A DNA stretch of 25,416 nt from Clostridia bacterium (GTDB taxonomy: Bacteria > Bacillota > Clostridia > Oscillospirales > CAG-272). The stretch's first letter is position 1, and every line of letters starts with the position of its first letter. Below the pieces are notes generated by a model, which was not told the DNA's origin, ran no database searches, and saw only the letters and a program-made list of their open reading frames with translations. The DNA is taken from assembly GCA_900768535.1 (NCBI GenBank), contig CAAGDE010000013.1:1-25416 (forward strand), read 5' to 3'. Shown piece by piece: positions 1 to 5,837 of this stretch. A program made the position numbers and the translations under genes.

Positions 1-30
1 CAAACATAAAAACTCACGCCCTCCCAACAG

Positions 31-107
31 CCAGTGCCGCACGGCGACCCCCGCCCCAAGCGGGGCGCCAGCAGGCGGGATCTCGCTTGCTAAGAGGCAT
101 CACATAA
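31..107. repeat. Dispersed intergenic repeat, copy 1
   Basis: About 77 bp that recurs at 214-291 with only scattered changes. Both copies share TGCCGCAC, a GC-rich inverted core (CCCGCCCC / GGGGCG), the block GCCAGCAGGCGGGATCTC, then TTAAGAGGCA-like and CACATAA ends. The core can form a hairpin. The block between the copies also holds GTCATCCTGAGCGAAGCGG at 162-180, a sequence type widespread as intergenic repeats in Clostridia. No coding potential is supported. Confidence 0.7.
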
Positions 108-213
108 AGCAACAGATATCTCACACCAAACAATTACGCATCACGCCCCTGTAACCCACGTGTCATCCTGAGCGAAGCGGCACCGCCCACCAAAAATCAT
201 GCACGACAACCAA

Positions 214-291
214 CCATTGCCGCACAGCGAACCCCGCCCCCCGGCGGGGCGCCAGCAGGCGGGATCTCCATTGTTAAGAGGCACCACATAA
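214..291. repeat. Dispersed intergenic repeat, copy 2
   Basis: Second copy of the element at 31-107 in the same orientation. It shares the CCCGCCCC..GGCGGGGCGCCAGCAGG core and the TAAGAGGCACCACATAA end. Outside the core the copies differ by single substitutions, which fits old duplicates rather than a fresh insertion. Its function is not visible. Confidence 0.7.
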
Positions 292-339
292 CGCCCCGCA
301 CAGCCCCCAAAAGCCGTCCCGCCGGGCACCGAACCGCAC

Positions 340-393
340 AAAAACGGGCATACCCGGAGCCGCCTGCGAACAGGGAGGCTTCGGATATGCCCG
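340..393 (-). terminator. Rho-independent terminator of pflA-pflB
   Basis: On the minus strand, CGGGCATA pairs with TATGCCCG, continued by GGCTTCGG-type pairing with one wobble. The stem is followed directly by TTTTTG (plus-strand A run at 340-344). It lies about 40 bp past the pflB stop codon and has the standard stem plus U-tract layout. Confidence 0.85.
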
Positions 394-432
394 AAACTCT
401 TGAATGTTCCGATTGCCCGGACCGCGCGCCGG

Positions 433-2691
433 TTACATCCGCTCGTGGATTGTGCGGGAGATGACCTCGTCCTGCTGTTCGCGGGTCAGCTTGTTGAAGC
501 AGACGGCGTAGCCGCTGACGCGGATGGTCAGCTGCGGGTACTTTTCGGGGTGCTGCTGTGCGTCCAGAAGCATCGCACGGTTGAATACGTTGACGTTCAG
601 ATGATAGCCGCCGGAGCGCACGTATCCGTCAATCATGTCCGCCAGATTCTCCGTGCGCTCGGCGTCGGTTCTGCCGAGCGATGAGGGCGTGGCGCTGAAG
701 GTGTTGGAAATGCCGTCCCGCGCGTACTCATACGGCAGCTTTGCAACCGATTCCAGCGATGCCAGCGCACCGTGGCTGTCTCTGCCGTGCATCGGGTTTG
801 CGCCGGGAGCCAGCGGCTCGCCCGCGAGGCGTCCGTCCGGCGTGGCACCGGTTTTCTTGCCGTAAACCACGTTTGAAGTAATGGTCAGGATCGACATGGT
901 CGGAATTGAATCGCGGTAGGTGGCATGACTGCCGATCTTTTTCATGAAGGTCCGAACCAGGGAGACGGCGATTTCGTCTGCGCGGTCATCGTTGTTGCCG
1001 TACTTGGGGTAGTCCCCGTCAATACGGAAGCCGACCGCGAGCCCCGCCTCGTTCCGGACGGGGTACACCCTTGCATACCGGATAGCCGAGAGCGAATCGA
1101 CGGCGCAGGAAAGCCCGGCAATGCCGGTTGCGAAGAAGCGGCGCACCTTGGTGTCGTGCAGAGCCATCTCCAGCGCTTCGTAGGAATATTTGTCATGCAT
1201 ATAATGGATCAGGTTGAGCGTGTTGACGTAAAGCCCCGCCAGCCAGTCCATCATGCAGTCGAATTTCTTCATCACCTCGGCATAATCCAGCGGTCCGTCA
1301 CCCGTGACCGGACTGAATTCCGGGGAGACCCGCAGCGGCTTGCCGGTTTTCTTATCCGTCGTCAGCTCGTCCCTGCCGCCGTTGATTGCGTACAGCAGGC
1401 ACTTTGCCAGGTTCGCGCGCGCGCCGAAGAACTGCATATCCTTTCCGACCCGCATACTGCTGACACAGCAGGCAATGCAGTAGTCATCGCCCATTTCCGG
1501 CAGCATCAGATCATCGCTCTCGTACTGGATCGCCGAGGTTTTCAGCGAGATTTCCGCGCAGAATTTTTTGAAGCCGTCGGGCAGACGCTCGCTCCAGAGC
1601 ACCGTCAGATTCGGTTCGGGTGCCGGCCCCAGATTGACCAGCGTGTGCAGCATCCGGAAGGAGGTTTTGGTCACGAGCGGTCTGCCGTCACTGCCCATGC
1701 CGCCCACCGATTCGGTCACCCAGGTCGGGTCGCCGGAGAACAGCTCGTTGTATTCCTTGGTGCGCATGAATTTGACGATGCGCAGTTTCATGACAAACTG
1801 GTCGATCAGCTCCTGCGCGCCCTCTTCGGTCAGCGTGCCGTTGCGCAGATCGCGTTCGAGATAGATGTCCAGAAAGCAGGTGTTCCTGCCGATGCTCATA
1901 GCGGCGCCGTTCTGATCCTTCACCGCGCCGAGATAGCCGAAATACAGCCACTGGATTGCCTCCTGCGCGGTTTCGGCAGGGCGGCTGATGTCACAGCCGT
2001 AAGCGGCAGCCATCTGCTGGAGGGCTTTCAGCGCGTGTACCTGCTCGGCAAGCTCCTCGCGGTCGCGTATTTTGTCCGAGGTCATATCGCCGTCCAGCAA
2101 CGCCTTGTCCTCTTCCTTTTTTGCAATCAGGAAGTCCGTGCCGTACAGCGCGATGCGGCGGTAATCGCCGACGATCCGTCCCCGCCCGTAGGCGTCCGGC
2201 AGACCGGTCAGAATGTGCGCGGTGCGTGCGCGGCGCATTTCCGGCGTGTAGGCGTCGAACACCCCGTCGTTGTGCGTTTTGCGGTACTTCCGGAAGAAGG
2301 ACGCCACCTGCGGATCCATCTCATAGCCGTACATCTGCAGGGACTGCTCCGCCATGCGCAGTCCGCCGGACACGTGCATCGGGCGCTTGAAGGGGACATC
2401 GGTCTGCAGTCCGACGATCTTTTCCAGCGTCTGATCCAGATATCCCGCCGCGTGACTGTTCACGCCGGAGACAATCCCGGTGTCCGCATCCAGCACGCCG
2501 CCGGCAGCCAGCTCCTTTGCCGACAGTTCGGTAATTTCGTTCCACAGCGCCGTTGTTGCCGCAGTCGGACCCGCAAGAAAGGAGCCGTCCCCGGTGTAGG
2601 GGGTGTAGTTGCGCTGAATGAAATCGCGGGTATCGACCTCACCGCTGCTCCATTTGCCGGGGGTGAACCCGCTCCATGCTTTTTCGTTCAT
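433..2691 (-). CDS. pflB: Formate C-acetyltransferase (pyruvate formate-lyase)
   Basis: Cytoplasmic glycyl-radical enzyme converting pyruvate and CoA to acetyl-CoA and formate in anaerobic mixed-acid metabolism. The 752-aa length is normal for the family. The adjacent active-site cysteines are Cys408-Cys409 in IACCVSS, and the radical glycine is Gly727 in RVSGYA near the C terminus, so both catalytic centres are intact. I chose the ATG at 2691 (MNEKAWSGF), which has an AGAGG ribosome site 7 nt upstream and matches the usual PflB N terminus. An upstream in-frame start at 2766 would overlap pflA and is unlikely. It lies 29 bp downstream of pflA, so the two are co-transcribed, and the terminator at 340-393 follows. 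Confidence 0.97.
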   Translation of the reverse strand: MNEKAWSGFTPGKWSSGEVDTRDFIQRNYTPYTGDGSFLAGPTAATTALWNEITELSAKELAAGGVLDADTGIVSGVNSHAAGYLDQTLEKIVGLQTDVPFKRPMHVSGGLRMAEQSLQMYGYEMDPQVASFFRKYRKTHNDGVFDAYTPEMRRARTAHILTGLPDAYGRGRIVGDYRRIALYGTDFLIAKKEEDKALLDGDMTSDKIRDREELAEQVHALKALQQMAAAYGCDISRPAETAQEAIQWLYFGYLGAVKDQNGAAMSIGRNTCFLDIYLERDLRNGTLTEEGAQELIDQFVMKLRIVKFMRTKEYNELFSGDPTWVTESVGGMGSDGRPLVTKTSFRMLHTLVNLGPAPEPNLTVLWSERLPDGFKKFCAEISLKTSAIQYESDDLMLPEMGDDYCIACCVSSMRVGKDMQFFGARANLAKCLLYAINGGRDELTTDKKTGKPLRVSPEFSPVTGDGPLDYAEVMKKFDCMMDWLAGLYVNTLNLIHYMHDKYSYEALEMALHDTKVRRFFATGIAGLSCAVDSLSAIRYARVYPVRNEAGLAVGFRIDGDYPKYGNNDDRADEIAVSLVRTFMKKIGSHATYRDSIPTMSILTITSNVVYGKKTGATPDGRLAGEPLAPGANPMHGRDSHGALASLESVAKLPYEYARDGISNTFSATPSSLGRTDAERTENLADMIDGYVRSGGYHLNVNVFNRAMLLDAQQHPEKYPQLTIRVSGYAVCFNKLTREQQDEVISRTIHERM

Positions 2692-2720
2692 TGTTTGCCT
2701 CTTTCCGGCTTGCCGGAGTT

Positions 2721-3443
2721 TCATGCCGGATCGCCAATCAGGATTTGCTCTGCCCGCTTCACGCACGCCGCGTCCGGGACCGGTGTGTCCCCCAGCGGAT
2801 ACGGGATGCCGAGCGCTGCGTACTTTGACTTTCCCAGGGTGTGATAGGGGAGCACCTCCACGCGCTCCACGGTCCCAAGGCTGTCAATCCAACGCCGCGT
2901 GGCGCGCAGGGTGTCCTCGCCGTCCGTCCAGCCGGGGACCAGCACCTGCCGGATCCACATCGGGATCCCGTCTCCCGACAGCCGCTCGGCAAAAGCGAGC
3001 GTGGCGGCGTTTCCTCTGCCGGTCAGCTTCCGGCAGGCGTCACCGTCAATCTGCTTGATGTCCAAAAGAACCAGATCGGTCAGTCGGAGCAGCTCGGCAT
3101 AGCGCGGGTCCGCCGGGTCATATTCCGCGCCGGAGGTGTCCAGAGCCGTCGAAATACCCATCGATTTCAGCCGCCCGAACAGCTCGCACAGAAAATCAAT
3201 CTGCAAAAGCGGTTCCCCGCCGCTTGCGGTCATGCCGCCTCTCCTGCCGAAATAGTGGCGGTATTTTGCAATCTCCGCCGCCAGAGCTTCGGCGCTCATC
3301 AGCCTGCCGCCGCCGGGGGCCCAGGTATCCGGGTTATGGCAGTAGCGGCAGCGAAGTCCGCAGCCCTGCAAAAACAGGACAAAGCGAAGTCCCGGTCCGT
3401 CCGCGGCTCCCAGGGTCTCATAGGAGTGGATCCTTCCCAGCAT
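2721..3443 (-). CDS. pflA: Pyruvate formate-lyase-activating enzyme (radical SAM)
   Basis: Radical SAM enzyme that makes the glycyl radical on PflB using a [4Fe-4S] cluster and S-adenosylmethionine. The 240-aa protein carries the activase signature C28-x3-C32-x2-C35 in CGLRCRYCHNPDTW. The SAM-binding GGEP motif follows in MTASGGEPLLQ. The start at 3443 is chosen because AAGGGAGGG lies 8 nt upstream and the protein then begins MLGRIHSYETLG, as in other activases; longer in-frame starts would run into the upstream regulatory region. It is transcribed before pflB, the reverse of the common pflB-pflA order. Confidence 0.95.
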   Translation of the reverse strand: MLGRIHSYETLGAADGPGLRFVLFLQGCGLRCRYCHNPDTWAPGGGRLMSAEALAAEIAKYRHYFGRRGGMTASGGEPLLQIDFLCELFGRLKSMGISTALDTSGAEYDPADPRYAELLRLTDLVLLDIKQIDGDACRKLTGRGNAATLAFAERLSGDGIPMWIRQVLVPGWTDGEDTLRATRRWIDSLGTVERVEVLPYHTLGKSKYAALGIPYPLGDTPVPDAACVKRAEQILIGDPA

Positions 3444-3493
3444 CCGCCATCCCTCCCTTGCCGGATTTTGTCGCCTTTTCTGATGCTGCTTAT

Positions 3494-3535
3494 AGTTTAA
3501 CATATTTGCGCGATTTTGTATGTTGTAACCACAAC
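3494..3535 (-). promoter_or_regulatory. Possible pflA promoter and palindrome
   Basis: The AT-rich minus-strand stretch contains TAAACT (3494-3499) as a candidate -10 box, but no good -35 box at the right distance. Just upstream lies the inverted repeat GTTGT-AACC-ACAAC (3522-3535), which would sit near -35 and could be a regulator site. Its half-site spacing does not match the Rex consensus. This is a weak assignment from position and composition. Confidence 0.3.
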
Positions 3536-3698
3536 GGAATCCCGTGTTTTTCCGTCGAACGCGCATCTTTGTAGACGCGCACAAAAACAGCCCGTTCCGC
3601 AAAGCCGGAGCAGGATGATATGCCCGCATGAGGCGGCGGCACCGCGCCGGTGTGCCCCCTTTTCCCGCGCCGGGGCGGGACAATCTTTCCGCCACCTC

Positions 3699-3727
3699 TT
3701 TACATTTCGCCGGGAATGTGCTATAAT
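3699..3727 (+). promoter_or_regulatory. Sigma-A promoter of the M24 peptidase
   Basis: TTTACA at 3699-3704 and TATAAT at 3722-3727 with a 17-bp spacer, close to consensus. Transcription would begin near 3734, about 34 nt before the start codon, and the leader contains the ribosome site AAGGAGG. Confidence 0.85.
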
Positions 3728-3767
3728 AGAAGGGAAAATAATCTGCCCGTGGGGTAAGGAGGATTTT

Positions 3768-4844
3768 ATGTCACATTTGCAGAAATTCCGTGCGGCGCTG
3801 GTCGAACAGGGCGCGGATGCGGCGATCATTGTTTGCCAGGCAAACCAGAAATATCTGTCCGGCTTCTTTTTCGACGACGGCTTTGTGCTGGTCACGAAGG
3901 GAAAGAGCTACCTGATTACCGATTTCCGTTACGTGGAGGCGGCAACCGAACAGCGCGACCGCGACCTGGAGGTGCTGGCGCCGAATATCGGAATGCTGAA
4001 CTGCATCCGCGAGCTGCTGCAGGAGAACGGCTGTTCCGCGGTGCTTATCGAGGAGGACGCGGTGACGGTTGCCGACGAGGCGAAGTACCGCGAGAAGCTG
4101 ACCGGGATGGAATTGATTCCGGGCGCATCCGCACTGCTGTGGCGTCTGCGTCTGTACAAGGACGAGCAGGAGCTGGAGACGATGGCGCGCGCACAGGCGG
4201 TAACGGACGCGGCGTTCTCGCACATTCTGAACTTCATCAAGCCGGAGATGACCGAGATCGAGGTGGCGCTGGAGCTGGAGTTCTTCATGCGGCACAACGG
4301 TGCGGACGGGCTGGCGTTTGACACCATTGCGGTGTCCGGAACGTCCTCCTCGCGTCCGCACGGCGTTCCGGGGCGGCGGAAGCTGGAAAAGGGCTTTCTG
4401 ACGATGGATTTCGGCGCCCGCATAGACGGGTACTGCTCCGACATGACGCGCACGGTTGTCGTCGGACGGGCGGACGCGGAGATGAAGAAGCTCTACAACA
4501 CGGTTCTGCGCGCACAGACCGAGTCGCTGGCGGCTTACCGCGAGGGCGCCTCCTGCGCGGCGCTGGACAAAATCGCCCGTGACATCATCGACGGCGTTCC
4601 GGAGTACCGCGGTGCGTTCGGGCATTCGCTGGGTCACGGGGTGGGACTGTTCATCCACGAAAATCCCCGCGTTTCCTCCCGTGCCGGTGACGGCGTTCTG
4701 GAGCGCGGCAATGTGGTCACCTGCGAACCGGGCATCTACCTGGAGGGCAGATACGGCTGTCGCATCGAGGACATGGTAGCCATCCGCCCCGACGGAACCA
4801 CCTATAATTTCACCCGCAGCGCAAAAGAGCTGGTGGAGCTTTGA
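3768..4844 (+). CDS. Xaa-Pro peptidase, M24B family
   Basis: Cytoplasmic dimetal peptidase that removes an N-terminal residue before proline (aminopeptidase P/prolidase type). At 358 aa it matches the short Bacillota form: an N-terminal creatinase-like domain (about 1-125) and a C-terminal pita-bread catalytic domain. All five metal ligands are visible: Asp214 (MDFGAR), Asp225 (CSDMTRT), His290 (SLGHGVG), Glu320 (CEPGIY) and Glu334 (RIEDM). The ATG at 3768 has AAGGAGG 6 nt upstream and a near-consensus promoter 40 bp before it; earlier in-frame codons lie upstream of that promoter. It is a single-gene unit. Whether it acts as aminopeptidase P or prolidase cannot be told. Confidence 0.93.
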   Translation: MSHLQKFRAALVEQGADAAIIVCQANQKYLSGFFFDDGFVLVTKGKSYLITDFRYVEAATEQRDRDLEVLAPNIGMLNCIRELLQENGCSAVLIEEDAVTVADEAKYREKLTGMELIPGASALLWRLRLYKDEQELETMARAQAVTDAAFSHILNFIKPEMTEIEVALELEFFMRHNGADGLAFDTIAVSGTSSSRPHGVPGRRKLEKGFLTMDFGARIDGYCSDMTRTVVVGRADAEMKKLYNTVLRAQTESLAAYREGASCAALDKIARDIIDGVPEYRGAFGHSLGHGVGLFIHENPRVSSRAGDGVLERGNVVTCEPGIYLEGRYGCRIEDMVAIRPDGTTYNFTRSAKELVEL

Positions 4845-4857
4845 AAAACTCCGGGGA

Positions 4858-4891
4858 GGAAAGAACCCCTGCCCGCAGGCGCGTTCTTTCC
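4858..4891 (+). other. Hairpin downstream of the M24 peptidase
   Basis: GGAAAGAA (4858-4865) pairs perfectly with TTCTTTCC (4884-4891), starting 14 bp after the stop codon. There is no T tract after it, so it may be a 3'-end stabilising stem rather than a terminator. Confidence 0.4.
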
Positions 4892-5124
4892 GACCCCGCT
4901 CATAACTGATGCATCTGTCACAGGCTGCGCCGCGATACTGCGGACCCCGGAGGGCTGTCGGCGAACGGATTGTCTGAATTCATGCGTATATGAGAGCCTG
5001 CAGAGTGGCAGCTCTTTTGGAGCGGCGCAGAGGCGCTGTGGGAGCGGTTGCCGAAACCGATGACCTGACAGTCTGACGGCAATGCACTGCCGGGGGCACG
5101 CCTTCGTCATTGCCATCATCATGG
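4892..5124. other. Non-coding stretch, no gene recognised
   Basis: About 230 bp between the peptidase and the sigma operon with no reading frame having a ribosome site. It contains small stems: CCGC/GCGG near 4932-4945, and AGAGC/GCTCT at 4993-5015 followed by TTTT. No riboswitch family or decayed gene was recognised. The region lies between a gene end and a terminator, so it could be a long 3' untranslated region or a small RNA. Confidence 0.35.
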
Positions 5125-5157
5125 GCACAGAGAAATGGATGTTTCCCTGTGCTTTTT
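5125..5157 (+). terminator. Rho-independent terminator before the sigma operon
   Basis: GCACAG pairs with CTGTGC, followed inward by one mismatch and four more pairs, then TTTTT at 5153-5157. It would stop reading from the peptidase unit and insulate the sigma operon. Confidence 0.7.
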
Positions 5158-5209
5158 GTTTACCCACCGGGAGGCGGGGAGGGGAAAATAAAAAATTTTT
5201 TTGTGATCC

Positions 5210-5237
5210 TGTAACGTGACGGGATTTTTGTTGTCTG
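5210..5237 (+). promoter_or_regulatory. Candidate ECF-type autoregulated promoter
   Basis: TGTAAC (5210-5215) and TGTCTG (5232-5237) are separated by 16 bp and preceded by an A/T run at 5186-5203 like an UP element. AAC-type -35 and GTC-type -10 boxes at this spacing are the usual form of ECF sigma promoters, and such operons are commonly autoregulated. No sigma-A promoter was seen upstream. Confidence 0.5.
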
Positions 5238-5276
5238 TAAAGGTGAAGGGCGTTGCGCAGAGAAAGGAAGAAAAAC

Positions 5277-5837
5277 ATGAATGACCATGAAATTATTGCT
5301 TTGTTTTTTGCGAGGCAGGAAAAGGCGATATCCGCAACCGCGGATAAGTACGGCAGGTATTGCCACACCGTCGCTTACAACATCCTGTTCAACCGGTCGG
5401 ACGCGGAGGAATGCGTGAACGATACCTACCTGGGGGCATGGAACAGCATCCCGCCGCAAAGACCGAATCATCTGGCGGCATATCTCGGAAAAATCACCCG
5501 CAATCTCGCGCTCAACCGTTACAAACGCAATTCCGTCGCAAAACGCGGCTCCGGTCAGGTTGAAATTGCCCTGTCCGAGCTGGAAAACTGCATCCCCGAC
5601 AATACGGATGTCGAGCGGGCAGCGGAGGATTCCCTGATCGCATCCGTCATCAATCGCTTTCTGTATGCACATTCCCTGAAGACCCGGAATATCTTTATCC
5701 GCCGCTACTGGTATCTGTGTTCCATACAGGATATTGCGGAATCTTACGGAATGACCGAAAGCAACGTGAAGGTTTTACTGTTTCGTATGCGCAACGAACT
5801 GAAAAAACAATTGGAAAGGGAGGGTATTTACTTATGA
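5277..5837 (+). CDS. ECF-type RNA polymerase sigma factor
   Basis: A 186-aa sigma-70 family protein of ECF layout. Region 2 spans roughly residues 10-90 (NRSDAEECVNDTYLGAW, then ITRNLALNRYKR). Region 4 spans roughly 125-180, with the helix-turn-helix IQDIAESYGMTESNVKVLLF. The ATG at 5277 has AAAGGAAG 6 nt upstream; an earlier TTG at 5253 has no better site. Its stop overlaps the next start (ATGA at 5834-5837), indicating translational coupling to the membrane protein that should hold it inactive. The partner has an RsgI-like outer domain, yet this protein looks like an ordinary short ECF factor rather than SigI. Its regulon is unknown apart from the likely autoregulatory promoter. Confidence 0.9.
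   Translation: MNDHEIIALFFARQEKAISATADKYGRYCHTVAYNILFNRSDAEECVNDTYLGAWNSIPPQRPNHLAAYLGKITRNLALNRYKRNSVAKRGSGQVEIALSELENCIPDNTDVERAAEDSLIASVINRFLYAHSLKTRNIFIRRYWYLCSIQDIAESYGMTESNVKVLLFRMRNELKKQLEREGIYL

Noticed and set aside
141..341. 66-aa minus-strand frame over the 5' repeats
   Set aside because: It is read through the repeat copy and the GC-rich hairpin, has no ribosome site and no homology-like features.
925..2844. 639-aa plus-strand frame opposite pflB
   Set aside because: Antisense shadow created by GC-rich codon use in pflB, whose protein is conserved end to end; no ribosome site and no recognisable domains.
3522..3535. Palindrome considered as a Rex binding site
   Set aside because: Only 4 bp separate the half-sites, unlike the longer Rex consensus; kept only as an unspecified palindrome.
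5055..5095. Short ACCTGA-containing stretch considered as a TPP-type riboswitch
   Set aside because: The rest of the conserved core and the paired helices are missing, and the downstream genes are a sigma/anti-sigma pair.
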